From Candidatus Segatella intestinihominis (GTDB taxonomy: Bacteria; Bacteroidota; Bacteroidia; Bacteroidales; Bacteroidaceae), in contig URLG01000017.1 in assembly GCA_900548535.1 (NCBI GenBank), positions 1-43,388 on the forward strand: a stretch of 43,388 nucleotides of DNA. The letters run 5' to 3'. A program made the position numbers and the translations under genes. Below are positions 1 through 8,875 of this stretch, piece by piece (position 1 is the first letter of the stretch; each line of letters begins with the position of its first letter). The notes below the pieces were generated by a model. It saw only the letters and a program-made list of their open reading frames with translations, did no database searches and was not told where the DNA came from.

Positions 1-1343
1 CTGGCATCAAGGAGGGACAGAGCGTGAAGCGTACTCACCGTATCGCTTCTATCCGTGTGAACGACAACTTCCTCGGACGTGTCGTTAACCCTCTGGGTGA
101 GGCTATCGACGGACAAGGCGACATCGACCTGACTGGTGCCTTCGAGATGCCATTGGACCGCAAGGCTCCTGGCGTTATCTATCGTCAGCCAGTGAAGGAG
201 CCATTGCAGACAGGTCTGAAGGCTGTAGACTCTATGATTCCTATCGGCCGTGGTCAGCGTGAGCTTATCATCGGTGACCGCCAGACAGGTAAGACAGCCA
301 TCGCCGTCGATACCATCATCAACCAGAAGAGTTTCTATGAGGCAGGCAAGCCAGTATATTGTATCTATGTAGCCATCGGTCAGAAGGCTTCTACCGTTGC
401 AGCATTGGTACAGAACCTCAAGGAGCATGGCGCACTGCCATATACCATCATCGTAAGTGCTACCGCTGCCGACCCAGCAGCCATGCAGTACTATGCACCA
501 TTCGCTGGTGCAGCCATCGGTGAGTACTTCCGCGACCGTGGTTACTCTGCTCTCGTGGTATACGATGACTTGAGTAAGCAGGCTGTGGCTTATCGTGAGG
601 TATCTTTGATCCTCCGTCGTCCATCAGGACGTGAGGCTTACCCTGGTGATGTGTTCTATCTCCACTCTCGTCTGTTGGAGCGTGCAGCTCGTATCAACGA
701 CCAGCAGGAGGTAGCTGAGCAGATGAACGATCTGCCAGAGTGCATGAAGGGCCACGTGAAGGGTGGTGGTTCATTGACCGCTCTTCCTATCATCGAGACC
801 CAGGCAGGTGACGTCTCTGCATATATCCCAACCAACGTGATCTCTATCACCGATGGTCAGATATTCTTGGAGACCGACCTCTTCAACCAGGGCTTCCGTC
901 CAGCCATCAACGTAGGTATCTCCGTATCTCGTGTGGGTGGTTCGGCTCAGATCAAGAGTATGAAGAAGGTGGCTGGTACACTGAAGATTGATATGGCTCA
1001 GTATCGTGAGTTGGAGGCTTTCTCTAAGTTCTCTAGCGATATGGATGCTGTGACTGCGATGACCTTGGACCGTGGTCGTAAGAACGACAAGCTCCTCATC
1101 CAGCCTCAGTATTGCCCAATGCCAGTGGGCGAGCAGGTGGCCATCCTCTATTGTGGTGTACACGGCTTGATGCACGAGGTGCCAATGGACAAGGTGCGTG
1201 AGTGCCAGGACCAGTTCCTCGACGCTATGCGCAGTCAGCATGCCGATGTCATCGAGACTTTGGGCAATGGTCAGCTCACCGACGACGCCATCAAGGCTGT
1301 CGAGGCTACCATGGCAAATGTAGCAGGACAATATAAAGCGTAA
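1..1343 (+). CDS. atpA: F-type ATP synthase subunit alpha, 5' end missing
   Basis: Alpha subunit of the F1 catalytic head, which binds nucleotide at non-catalytic sites and forms the alpha3beta3 hexamer with AtpD at the cytoplasmic face of the membrane. The frame is open to the left edge: codons from base 3 read GIKEGQSVKRTHRIASI, so the GTG at 24 is an internal valine and the true start lies outside the window. Visible are the P-loop GDRQTGKTA, the alpha-specific run RREAYPGDVFYLHSRLLERAA (here with SGREAYPGDV) and the ATPase alpha/beta signature PAINVGISVS. About 447 residues are present out of a usual 505-530. atpG follows after 6 nt, as in one transcript. No atpD or atpC follows atpG, consistent with the split ATPase gene arrangement common in Bacteroidales (inference). 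Confidence 0.97.
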   Translation, partial: GIKEGQSVKRTHRIASIRVNDNFLGRVVNPLGEAIDGQGDIDLTGAFEMPLDRKAPGVIYRQPVKEPLQTGLKAVDSMIPIGRGQRELIIGDRQTGKTAIAVDTIINQKSFYEAGKPVYCIYVAIGQKASTVAALVQNLKEHGALPYTIIVSATAADPAAMQYYAPFAGAAIGEYFRDRGYSALVVYDDLSKQAVAYREVSLILRRPSGREAYPGDVFYLHSRLLERAARINDQQEVAEQMNDLPECMKGHVKGGGSLTALPIIETQAGDVSAYIPTNVISITDGQIFLETDLFNQGFRPAINVGISVSRVGGSAQIKSMKKVAGTLKIDMAQYRELEAFSKFSSDMDAVTAMTLDRGRKNDKLLIQPQYCPMPVGEQVAILYCGVHGLMHEVPMDKVRECQDQFLDAMRSQHADVIETLGNGQLTDDAIKAVEATMANVAGQYKA

Positions 1344-1349
1344 TAGCCT

Positions 1350-2324
1350 ATGCCGTCGTTGAAAGAGATTAAGACTCGCATCGCCAGCGTCAACAGCACC
1401 CGCAAGATTACGAGTGCCATGAAGATGGTGGCTTCGAGCAAGTTGCATCATGCTCAGGTAGCTATCCAGAATATGCTGCCTTATGGGAACATGCTGGAGC
1501 ATATCCTCAAGAGTTTCTTGGTGAGCACTCCTTCCATCCAGTGTGAACTGGAGGTGGAGCATCCTGAAACCAAGCGCGTGGCGCTCGTGGTATATAGCTC
1601 CAACAGCTCCCTGTGTGGTGGATTCAACTCGAATGTCATCAAGATGATGATGCAGACGGTGGACGAGTACAAGGCTCAAGGCATTGACGACATCACGGTA
1701 TATCCGATAGGAAGAAAGGTAGCTGAGAAGGCTCAGAAGTTGGGCTTGAAGGTGGCTGGTGACTACACCGAGCTTGCCGACAAGCCAAACTCTTCTGACT
1801 GCGCCGACATCGCCCGCAACCTGGCTAAGCAGTATGCTGCCGGCGAGCTGGACAAGGTGGAGATGATCTATCACCACTTCAAGAGTGCCGGTTCTCAGAT
1901 TCTCACACGCAAGACATTCTTGCCTATCGACCTCAGCACTGAGGCCATCGGCGAGGACAATGACCGCGACCTGACTACGAATGTGGCTACTGCCAAGGCG
2001 CAGGAATACTTGCGCAAGAAGCAGGAGGCAGAAGATGAGCGCCAGAGTTCGGAGGCTAAGCCGCTGAATGATGACTTCATCGTGGAGCCAGACTTGGAGA
2101 CGGTTCTTGGTGTCTTGATTCCTAAGCAGTTGCATCTGATGCTCTATACAGCCTTGCTCGATAGCCAGGCTAGTGAGCACGCAGCCCGTATGGTTGCCAT
2201 GCAGACTGCTACGGATAATGCCGATGAACTCTTGCGTACGCTCAACTTGCAGTACAACAAGAGTCGTCAACAGGCCATTACTAATGAATTGCTCGATATC
2301 GTGGGAGGAAGCGTGAATAATTAA
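1350..2324 (+). CDS. atpG: F-type ATP synthase subunit gamma
   Basis: Central rotor stalk of the F1 sector, coupling proton flow to the alpha3beta3 head. The protein has 324 residues with the two family anchor regions. The N-terminal helix begins MPSLKEIKTRIASVNSTRKI, followed by TSAMKMVASSKL. The C-terminal helix contains SEHAARMVAMQTATDNADEL and ends RQQAITNELLDIVGG. Bacterial gamma subunits are usually about 285-295 residues. The extra length here is a charged stretch around residues 208-247 (KKQEAEDERQSSEAK and neighbours), so a lineage-specific insertion is likely. The ATG is 6 nt after the atpA stop. The stop codon TAA is itself the first three bases of a TAATAAT heptamer array. The gene appears to be the last of its operon. 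Confidence 0.97.
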   Translation: MPSLKEIKTRIASVNSTRKITSAMKMVASSKLHHAQVAIQNMLPYGNMLEHILKSFLVSTPSIQCELEVEHPETKRVALVVYSSNSSLCGGFNSNVIKMMMQTVDEYKAQGIDDITVYPIGRKVAEKAQKLGLKVAGDYTELADKPNSSDCADIARNLAKQYAAGELDKVEMIYHHFKSAGSQILTRKTFLPIDLSTEAIGEDNDRDLTTNVATAKAQEYLRKKQEAEDERQSSEAKPLNDDFIVEPDLETVLGVLIPKQLHLMLYTALLDSQASEHAARMVAMQTATDNADELLRTLNLQYNKSRQQAITNELLDIVGGSVNN

Positions 2325-2356
2325 TAATTAATAATTAAGAATTAATAATTAATGAT
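2322..2356. repeat. Heptamer array, unit TAATAAT
   Basis: Five successive 7-bp units (TAATAAT, TAATAAT, TAAGAAT, TAATAAT, TAATGAT) start exactly at the atpG stop codon. This is one of about eleven arrays in the window with the same 7-bp period but different unit sequences. Confidence 0.85.
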
Positions 2357-2400
2357 TTGTTCTTGATTGTTATTTATCGCTTCCTTTCAGAAGACTATAA

Positions 2401-2441
2401 AAGGCGAGATGTAGCTCGTTAGAGGAGATACGTCTCGCCTT
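2401..2441. terminator. Bidirectional hairpin terminator between atpG and recQ
   Basis: Arms AAGGCGAGA (2401-2409) and TCTCGCCTT (2433-2441) are perfect inverted repeats, and the stem extends by a G-U and a G-C pair. It lies between convergent transcripts. Read on the minus strand the hairpin is followed by TTTT, so it fits recQ termination best. On the plus strand the U-tract is poor. Confidence 0.6.
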
Positions 2442-2506
2442 CATATTATACTATGAACACTTTTTAAATGATTATATTATAAACCTTTTTTATTTATTAT
2501 CAGATC

Positions 2507-2596
2507 ATGAATAACACAAAAAAGAAAATCAAATTCGTTTGGATTGTGTTCATCTCTATGTTTGTAGAGTTCTTGTTCACATCTATGAGTTACTGA
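2507..2596 (+). CDS. Possible 29-residue membrane microprotein
   Basis: A short open frame in the gap between atpG and recQ. It starts with a basic stretch, MNNTKKKIKF, followed by a hydrophobic stretch of about 18 residues (VWIVFISMFVEFLFTSM), the layout of a single-pass small membrane protein. No Shine-Dalgarno and no clear TAnnTTTG promoter is visible upstream, only A/T-rich DNA. No family was recognised. It may be spurious, since A/T-rich DNA easily gives short hydrophobic frames. Conservation of the frame in related species would decide. Confidence 0.3.
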   Translation: MNNTKKKIKFVWIVFISMFVEFLFTSMSY

Positions 2597-2626
2597 ACGA
2601 AGTGATGCTTCTCATTCATCTGAGAG

Positions 2627-4522
2627 CTATTGCTCCAAGTAACGTTTGATGGCTCGGATAAAGGTTTCACCGTATTTCTTTACCTTGAAGTCGCCGATGC
2701 CATGGATCAATCCGAATGCCTCGAGCGTAGTAGGTCGCATGGCGGCTAGCTCGTGAAGGCTCTTGTCGGAAAGTACGATATAAGGAGGGTAACCCTGTTC
2801 GTCGGCCAGGCGCTTACGTAGTTTGCGCAAGGTTTCGAAGAGCGTCTTATCCTCCTTGTTTTGTGCCTCCTTGCCAGCTGTATGTACATCTGCAGTCATC
2901 TCTTCTTCGCCAGCAAAGTGGATGCGAGTGGCATGCACTCTTGGCACGCCACCTTCTGCCGTGACGCTTTGACCGCGGCGAGTCTTGCCTTTGCCCTTGA
3001 GCTGTTGCTCATCTCGCTCTATATAGGCTAGCGAAACATGGTGATTTCCCTTCAGCACTTGCCATCCCAATGGCGTAACCTTCATCTCGTTGTGCGCATT
3101 ATAGGCTATCTCAAAGAATCCCATTTGTAGCATTTGCAGGAGATAGGCTTGCCAATCGCGCACGCTGGTATCCCTGCCTGCACCGAATGTCTTCAACTCA
3201 TTGTAGTGATTGCGCACCACGGCAGGCGTCTGCATACCTCTGAGTATCTCCACGCAGGTGCCCACATGTATCTTCTCCTCGGCTCTTACCATGGCACTCA
3301 GCGCCTTCTGCGTGAGGATGGTGCCATCGAAGGTGCGAGGCGGATTCTTGCAAACATCGCAGTTTCCGCATTGGCAGTCAGTGGTTTCGCCAAAGTAATT
3401 GAGCAGGATTCGGCGACGGCATACTCTGGACTCGGCATATTCCTCCATACGGCGCAGTTTCTCCAGGTTCACCTCTCGCTGTCCGCTCTCCTCGCAGAAG
3501 GAGCGCAGCGTGATGATGTCGCCCATCGAATAGAAGAGGATGGTGTCGGCTGGGGCTCCATCACGTCCCGCACGTCCTATCTCCTGATAGAAACTCTCTA
3601 TGCTCTTGGGCATATTGTAATGGATAACCCATCTCACATTGCCCTTGTCTATGCCCATGCCGAAGGCGATGGTGGCGCAAATCACCTGCACTTGGTCCAT
3701 CTTGAAACGCTCCTGCACCGATGCTCTTTGCGTGGCGGAGAGTCCGGCATGATAGGCTTCGGCATTGATGCCATGTTCCTTGAGCTCCTCAGCCACCATC
3801 TCTGTGTTCTTGCGTGATAGGCAGTAGATGATGCCTGCATCGTCGGGATGGCTCATGATGAAGCGGTAGATGAACTTCAGCTTCTCCTTCTTGGTGCTCT
3901 CTCGGCGCACGGAGAGGCTCAGGTTGGGGCGGTCGAAACTGCTGATGAAGGTTTGCCCCTGGAGATGCAACTGCTGGATGATGTCCTGTCGGGTTATCTT
4001 GTCGGCAGTGGCGGTCAGTGCCATCACGGGCACGCCCCTGAACTTCTCGTGGAGCAAGCCCAGTTGCGAATACTCCGGACGGAAATCATGCCCCCACTGG
4101 CTGATGCAGTGAGCCTCGTCCACGGCAAAGAGCGAAATCTTGATGTTGCTGAATAGATAGGGTATCTCACTCAGTAGTTTCTCTGGCGAAACGTAGAGCA
4201 GCTTCAGTTCGCCTGCCTCGCAGCGGCGACGGATGATGAGTTCGTCGGTGGCATCATTGTTGCTATTGAGTGCCTCGGCAGGAATGCCATTCGCCTTGAG
4301 TGCCTCCACCTGGTCGTGCATCAGGCTGATGAGTGGGGATATGACCACAGCCGTACCCTCCATCGCCAGTGCTGGCACCTGATAGCAAAGGCTCTTGCCG
4401 CCACCCGTAGGCATCAGCACCAGGCAGTCGTGTCCCTGCATCACCTCTCTGATGATGTTTTCTTGGTTGGGACGGAAGCTGTCATAGCCAAAATAACTCT
4501 TTAATATTTCGTTGATTTGCAT
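2627..4522 (-). CDS. recQ: ATP-dependent DNA helicase RecQ
   Basis: 3'-5' DNA helicase of the RecQ family, acting in recombinational repair and restart of stalled forks. The 631 residues show the full bacterial layout. The N-terminal helicase core has motif I TGGGKS (39-44), the DEAH box at 135-138 followed by CISQWGHDFRPEY, and the late helicase motifs including QEIGRAGRDG. The zinc-binding part has CRRR followed by CQCGNCDVC. A winged-helix (RQC) region follows, and the C-terminal 70 residues form an HRDC domain (TLFETLRKLRKRLADEQGYP to the end). Length is close to E. coli RecQ (about 610). It is transcribed alone, divergently from the M49 peptidase gene, with 147 bp between them, and converges on atpG. 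Confidence 0.96.
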   Translation of the reverse strand: MQINEILKSYFGYDSFRPNQENIIREVMQGHDCLVLMPTGGGKSLCYQVPALAMEGTAVVISPLISLMHDQVEALKANGIPAEALNSNNDATDELIIRRRCEAGELKLLYVSPEKLLSEIPYLFSNIKISLFAVDEAHCISQWGHDFRPEYSQLGLLHEKFRGVPVMALTATADKITRQDIIQQLHLQGQTFISSFDRPNLSLSVRRESTKKEKLKFIYRFIMSHPDDAGIIYCLSRKNTEMVAEELKEHGINAEAYHAGLSATQRASVQERFKMDQVQVICATIAFGMGIDKGNVRWVIHYNMPKSIESFYQEIGRAGRDGAPADTILFYSMGDIITLRSFCEESGQREVNLEKLRRMEEYAESRVCRRRILLNYFGETTDCQCGNCDVCKNPPRTFDGTILTQKALSAMVRAEEKIHVGTCVEILRGMQTPAVVRNHYNELKTFGAGRDTSVRDWQAYLLQMLQMGFFEIAYNAHNEMKVTPLGWQVLKGNHHVSLAYIERDEQQLKGKGKTRRGQSVTAEGGVPRVHATRIHFAGEEEMTADVHTAGKEAQNKEDKTLFETLRKLRKRLADEQGYPPYIVLSDKSLHELAAMRPTTLEAFGLIHGIGDFKVKKYGETFIRAIKRYLEQ

Positions 4523-4545
4523 CGTTTTTTCTTTTATTATTATTG

Positions 4546-4553
4546 CAAAGGTA
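4546..4553 (-). promoter_or_regulatory. Probable recQ promoter -7 element
   Basis: On the minus strand this reads TACCTTTG, matching the Bacteroidetes -7 consensus TAnnTTTG, 24 nt upstream of the recQ start. A matching -33 TTTG at the usual spacing is not evident. Confidence 0.5.
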
Positions 4554-4615
4554 ATAAAAAATGGTGAGAAATGTTATGTTTGCGTGAGTAAAAGTACGAA
4601 AAGTGGACGAAAAAG

Positions 4616-4646
4616 TTTGTAGTTTGAAATATTTGTATTACTTTTG
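4616..4646 (+). promoter_or_regulatory. Promoter of the M49 peptidase gene
   Basis: A -33 TTTG (4616-4619), a 19-nt spacer, and a -7 TACTTTTG (4639-4646) match the Bacteroidetes vegetative sigma (SigABfr type) consensus very well. The start codon is 23 nt after the -7 element. Confidence 0.75.
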
Positions 4647-4669
4647 CGCTAGAAATAAAGGTTTAGAAA

Positions 4670-6676
4670 ATGGCAAAATGTAATGTGAACACCCATGAGC
4701 GATTTGCCGACATCCAGATGCTCCGCTATGAGTTGAAGGGATTTGAGGACTTGTCGCTCAACCAGAAATTGTATATTTACTGTCTTTCGAAGGCTACCCT
4801 GATGGGACGCGACATCACGTTCGATCAGCAGGGCAAGTACAATCTGCGCATTCGAAAGACTCTGGAGGCTATCTTCCAGCATTATCAGGGTAACCGAGAG
4901 AGTGAGGAGTTTCAGGCTTTCGTGGTCTATCTGAAGCGTGTGTGGTTCGCCAGCGGCATCCATCACCACTATGGCTGCGAGAAGTTTGTACCTGGATTCT
5001 CCGAGGAATATTTCTATCATTTGGTAGAAGGCATCGCCGACGACAAGTTGCCGCTGAAGAGAGGGGAGAACAAGGAAGACTTGCTCGATGAGCTTGTACC
5101 CGTCATCTTCGACCCAACCATTCAGCCTAAGCGTGTGAACCAGACCGATGGCGAGGACTTGGTTCTGACATCAGCCTGCAACTTCTATGAGGATGTGACG
5201 CAGGAAGAGGTGGAACGCTTCTATGCCAAGATGAAAGATGCCGACGACCTTACGCCTCCTTCCTACGGCTTGAACTCCAAACTCACCAAGCGCAATGGCG
5301 AGATGGTGGAGCTGACCTGGAAGGAAGATGGGCTCTATGGTGCAGCCATCAAGGAGATTGTGGCTTGGTTGCTCCGTGCGCAGAAGTTTGCGGAGAATGA
5401 GGGACAGAAGCATATCATCGACCTCTTGGTGAAATACTATCGCACGGGCGACCTTGCCGACTTCGACAGATACAGCATTGCCTGGGTACAGCAGCACGAA
5501 GGACTGGTGGATTTCATCAATGGTTTTATCGAAGTATATGGCGACCCATTGGGACTGAAGGGTACTTGGGAAGGCATCGTGGAATACAAGGACTTGGAGG
5601 CTACCAAGCGCACCCAGACCATCAGCCAGAATGCGCAGTGGTTTGAGGACCATTCGCCAGTAGACCCACGCTTCCGCAAGCCAGAGGTGAAGGGCGTTAC
5701 AGCCAATGTCATTTGCGCTGCCATGCTAGGGGGTGAGGAATATCCAGCCTCTGCCATCGGCATCAACCTGCCTAATGCCAACTGGATCAGACAGGAACAT
5801 GGCTCGAAGAGCGTTACCATCGGCAATCTGACCGATGCTTACAATAAGGCGGCGCAGGGCAATGGATTCAGAGATGAGTTTGTCATCGACCAGCCTACCA
5901 TCGACCTCATCAATCAGTATGGCGACATCACCGACGACCTGCACACCGACCTGCACGAGTGCTTGGGGCATGGCAGCGGACAACTCTTGCCTGGCACCGA
6001 CCCAGATGCACTCAAAGCATACGGCAATACCATAGAGGAAGCTCGTGCCGACCTCTTTGGTCTCTATTATGTAGCTGACCACAAACTCGTGGAGCTTGGT
6101 CTTACCCCTAACGACGAGGCATATAAGGCTCAATATTACACCTACCTGATGAATGGTTTGCTCACCCAGACCATCCGCATCAAGGAGGGCGACAAGATAG
6201 AGGAGGCGCACATGAGAAACCGTGCCCTCATAGCTTGGTGGACCTTGGAGCATGCCGAGGGAGCCGTTGAGCTTGTTCAGGAAGAAGTGAGCTATGCTTC
6301 TGCCGATGAGGCGCTGAAGGATGCTGAAGGCAATATCATCTCTACTCGTACCTATGTGAAGGTGAATGATTACGCCAAGCTCCGCCATCTCTTCGGTGAA
6401 CTGCTGGCCGAGATACAGCGCATCAAGAGCGAGGGCGATTACGAGGCTGCCCGCCAGTTGGTGGAGAAGTATGCCGTCAACATTGACCCTGACTTGCATC
6501 GTGAAATCCTGGCTCGCTACAAGAAACTCAATCTGGCTCCATACAAGGGATTCATCAATCCAAAGATGGACTTGGTATTCGATGAGCAGAATGATGTGAA
6601 GGACGTAGTGGTAAGTTATGAAGAGGGTTACGCAGAGCAAATGCTGCGCTACTCTGAGGAATACGGAACATTGTAA
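4670..6676 (+). CDS. Dipeptidyl-peptidase III (peptidase family M49)
   Basis: Zinc exopeptidase that removes dipeptides from the N terminus of oligopeptides. The 668 residues carry the M49 signature HExxGH as HECLGH (429-434), with Glu430 as the expected catalytic base. The second conserved motif is EEARAD (456-461), supplying the third zinc ligand. The spacing between the two motifs is short, as I recall for bacterial DPP III compared with the human enzyme. No signal peptide is visible (MAKCNVNTHERFADIQ), so a cytoplasmic role in peptide turnover is the simplest reading. The gene has its own promoter, and a 7-bp tandem array starts immediately after its stop codon. Confidence 0.92.
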   Translation: MAKCNVNTHERFADIQMLRYELKGFEDLSLNQKLYIYCLSKATLMGRDITFDQQGKYNLRIRKTLEAIFQHYQGNRESEEFQAFVVYLKRVWFASGIHHHYGCEKFVPGFSEEYFYHLVEGIADDKLPLKRGENKEDLLDELVPVIFDPTIQPKRVNQTDGEDLVLTSACNFYEDVTQEEVERFYAKMKDADDLTPPSYGLNSKLTKRNGEMVELTWKEDGLYGAAIKEIVAWLLRAQKFAENEGQKHIIDLLVKYYRTGDLADFDRYSIAWVQQHEGLVDFINGFIEVYGDPLGLKGTWEGIVEYKDLEATKRTQTISQNAQWFEDHSPVDPRFRKPEVKGVTANVICAAMLGGEEYPASAIGINLPNANWIRQEHGSKSVTIGNLTDAYNKAAQGNGFRDEFVIDQPTIDLINQYGDITDDLHTDLHECLGHGSGQLLPGTDPDALKAYGNTIEEARADLFGLYYVADHKLVELGLTPNDEAYKAQYYTYLMNGLLTQTIRIKEGDKIEEAHMRNRALIAWWTLEHAEGAVELVQEEVSYASADEALKDAEGNIISTRTYVKVNDYAKLRHLFGELLAEIQRIKSEGDYEAARQLVEKYAVNIDPDLHREILARYKKLNLAPYKGFINPKMDLVFDEQNDVKDVVVSYEEGYAEQMLRYSEEYGTL

Positions 6677-6725
6677 GTTAGGAGTTAGAAGTTAGGAGTT
6701 AGGAGTTAGGAGTTAGGAGTTAGGA
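6677..6725. repeat. Heptamer array, unit GTTAGGA, seven copies
   Basis: Seven contiguous GTTAGGA units (the second is GTTAGAA), then degenerate GTTTTAA and GTTATGA. The last contains the start codon of the Nudix gene. The array fills the whole gap between the two genes. Confidence 0.95.
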
Positions 6726-6735
6726 GTTTTAAGTT

Positions 6736-7236
6736 ATGATAGATAATAAGAACGAAGAGTTTCCTGTCGTGGACGAAATGGGCAATATCTTGGGTGCCAT
6801 CACCCGAGGTCATGCCCACGATGGGAGCAAGATATTGCATCCAGTGGTTCACTTGCATGTATTCAATAGCCAGGGAGATTTGTATCTGCAGCATCGCCCA
6901 GCCTGGAAGGATATTCAGCCCGATAAATGGGACACGGCATGTGGAGGTCATGTGGATCTAGGCGAGAGCGTGGAGCAAGCCCTGCACCGAGAGGTGAGAG
7001 AAGAACTGGGCATCACCGACTTTGAGCCAGAGTCTCTGGGACATTACGTCTTTGAGAGCAAGCGAGAGAAAGAGTTGGTGTATGTGCATCGCTGCATATA
7101 CAATGGCGAGGTGAAGCCGAGCGAGGAAGAACTTGCTGGAGGCAGGTTCTGGTCTAAGCAAGAAATCCTTGACAATATGGGCAAGGACGTCTTCACTCCT
7201 AATTTTGAAAATGAATATCGCAAGTACTTTGTATAA
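6736..7236 (+). CDS. Nudix hydrolase, IDI/YfcD-like
   Basis: Hydrolase of nucleoside diphosphates linked to another moiety; substrate not predictable. The 166 residues contain a complete Nudix box at 71-93: G71, E77, then REVREELGI from 85, fitting Gx5Ex7REUxEExGU. The surrounding architecture, with VVHLHVFNSQGDLYLQHRP before the box and KWDTACGGHV leading into it, resembles isopentenyl-diphosphate isomerase-like Nudix proteins such as YfcD. IDI itself is not indicated, because this organism has ispE of the MEP pathway in the same window. The start codon lies inside the tail of the heptamer array and no Shine-Dalgarno is seen. The gene ends at a large hairpin facing the AlkD-like gene. Confidence 0.9.
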   Translation: MIDNKNEEFPVVDEMGNILGAITRGHAHDGSKILHPVVHLHVFNSQGDLYLQHRPAWKDIQPDKWDTACGGHVDLGESVEQALHREVREELGITDFEPESLGHYVFESKREKELVYVHRCIYNGEVKPSEEELAGGRFWSKQEILDNMGKDVFTPNFENEYRKYFV

Positions 7237-7248
7237 CATCATAAATTT

Positions 7249-7324
7249 ATCATCGGAACTTAGTCGGAATTAAATCGGAACATAAATGATTCTTCCGTTT
7301 AAAATCCGACTAAGTTCCGATGAT
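7249..7324. terminator. Large bidirectional terminator hairpin
   Basis: A perfect 20-bp inverted repeat: ATCATCGGAACTTAGTCGGA (7249-7268) and its complement (7305-7324), followed by TTTTTAT. The 36-nt loop has a second nested stem (CGGAA/TTCCG). It sits between convergent genes and should terminate both. Confidence 0.85.
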
Positions 7325-7332
7325 TTTTATAT

Positions 7333-7947
7333 TTATATCTCCACGATTCCCTTGAGAGCACCACGAGCTATCTTCTCGAAGTCTTCTCCGAAATCACAGA
7401 AGCGCATCACGCTATTGATGGCAGCATGCTTCACACCCATGTTGTCGCCCTGAAGCACGGCGGCAGCTTGGTCCAGAAACTCATTGATGCCACGCTCGTT
7501 AGGCTCTTGCCCCTTGGCAAAGAGGCGGGAGAGCAGATGGAATCCTGCCATCTCGTAGAGCGGCTTGTCGCTGGCTATCCATTGATAGGCGATGACGGGC
7601 GCATACTCCACGTTTTGCAACAAGTTGAATACCAGCATTTCAACCATTTCTTGATTGTTGACCTGCTCCATCCAGAGATCGGTAATCTCAGCCAGCATTT
7701 TGTCTGCCGGCATAATCAATGTGGCTAGAATCTTGCATTCACGGATGTCTTCCTTCCATAGCTCGATGGCCAGGTCATAGTCCTTTCCATATTCCTCAGC
7801 CATCTTTTTGAGTTCGGTGAAGGGAACGCCCCAATTGATCTTATATCCCAGTCCCTTCTCGCGCATGGATTGCGAGCCGGGACCATTCATCAACAAGCGA
7901 AAGCTTCGCTTGATTTCCATTAACTTCTGATGTGTCTGTTCGTTCAT
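7333..7947 (-). CDS. DNA alkylation repair protein, AlkD-like HEAT-repeat family
   Basis: Predicted all-helical protein of the AlkC/AlkD-type DNA glycosylase superfamily, whose characterised members remove 3- and 7-alkylpurines. The 204 residues contain the family-like segment INWGVPFTELKKMAEEYGKD, then LAIELWKEDIRECKILATLI, followed by helical repeats rich in Leu/Ala/Glu. Catalytic residues of AlkD (an Asp and aromatic residues in the groove) cannot be mapped with certainty by eye, so a non-catalytic DNA-binding homologue is possible. It lies 40 nt downstream of ispE on the same strand and is probably co-transcribed with it. Confidence 0.75.
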   Translation of the reverse strand: MNEQTHQKLMEIKRSFRLLMNGPGSQSMREKGLGYKINWGVPFTELKKMAEEYGKDYDLAIELWKEDIRECKILATLIMPADKMLAEITDLWMEQVNNQEMVEMLVFNLLQNVEYAPVIAYQWIASDKPLYEMAGFHLLSRLFAKGQEPNERGINEFLDQAAAVLQGDNMGVKHAAINSVMRFCDFGEDFEKIARGALKGIVEI

Positions 7948-7987
7948 TATTCTGTTTTTATTTTTTCAATGTAGTGCAGAACATGTT

Positions 7988-8848
7988 TTATAGTTTCAAA
8001 GATTTGCAGAACATACCCTCAAACTGCTCTTCGATATGGGCAGGTTTGTTCTTGAAGATGCCAAAGATGGCACTTCCGCTTCCGCTCATGGCTGCATAGC
8101 TGGCTCCGAGCTGATAGAGCTTTTCCTTGATTTCTGCCAGTTCGGGATGCATGGCAAAGATAGGAGCCTCGAAGTCGTTGATGAGTTCGTCCTTCCAAGT
8201 GTCGATAGGTTGGCGCACGATGTTGCGGCAGCACTTGGCAGGCTTCTTAGGGGTGATGGCAGCGTAAGCCTCCTTAGTGCTCACGGCGATGTCGTCACGC
8301 TTCACGATGACGATGTGATAGCCGTGCAGGTTGTCGTTAGGACCGCTTACTGGCATCAGTTGCTCGCCGATTCCCTCGGCATAGCAGGCGGTGTCGCCAT
8401 CTTCAGGATTGGCAGAGATGAAGAAAGCGCAGTCGGCACCGAGCTTGGCTGCATATCGCTCCATCTCAGGATTGCCGATGTTGAGGCGGAATCGCTCATC
8501 CAGCAGACGAATCATATAGGCTGCGTCAGCCGAACCGCCACCCAAACCAGCCTGTGAAGGAATGCGCTTTACGAGGTGGGTATGGATGCGAGGTATCTGG
8601 AAGTCGGCGGCAAGCAGGTTGTAAGCCTTTACTACCAGGTTTTTCTGCTCGTCACAGTCCACGGCATTGCCCGTTACCTTCAGGTCGCATGCCACTTCAC
8701 TAGGAAATTCTTCGCCCATGAGCTTAATCTCGAGGGCATCGGTGAGAGGTATAGGATAGAATACGGTCTCCAGATTGTGGTAACCATCCTCTCGCTTGCT
8801 AACTATGTTTAAGCCAAGATTGATTTTGGCGCAAGGAAATGTAATCAT
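7988..8848 (-). CDS. ispE: 4-diphosphocytidyl-2-C-methyl-D-erythritol kinase
   Basis: GHMP-family kinase that phosphorylates CDP-methylerythritol, the fourth step of the MEP (non-mevalonate) isoprenoid pathway. I placed the start at the ATG ending at 8848 (MITFPCAKINLGLNIVSKR), where family homology begins. An upstream in-frame ATG ending at 8878 would add ten residues and overlap the promoter. Motifs seen are the N-terminal PCAKINLGL, REDGYHNLETVF, the GHMP ATP-binding loop PSQAGLGGGSADAA, and the C-terminal MSGSGSAIFGIF. The resulting 286 residues are typical of IspE. It is divergent from the DUF2027-Smr gene and is followed by the AlkD-like gene. Confidence 0.95.
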   Translation of the reverse strand: MITFPCAKINLGLNIVSKREDGYHNLETVFYPIPLTDALEIKLMGEEFPSEVACDLKVTGNAVDCDEQKNLVVKAYNLLAADFQIPRIHTHLVKRIPSQAGLGGGSADAAYMIRLLDERFRLNIGNPEMERYAAKLGADCAFFISANPEDGDTACYAEGIGEQLMPVSGPNDNLHGYHIVIVKRDDIAVSTKEAYAAITPKKPAKCCRNIVRQPIDTWKDELINDFEAPIFAMHPELAEIKEKLYQLGASYAAMSGSGSAIFGIFKNKPAHIEEQFEGMFCKSLKL

Positions 8849-8875
8849 ATTCTTGTAGTTTAAAAATTGATGATG

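Noticed and set aside
771..2270. Long open frame on the minus strand across atpA and atpG
   Set aside because: It is antisense to two certain genes, its composition is His/Leu/Val-rich as expected for the complement of biased codons, and it has no recognisable motif.
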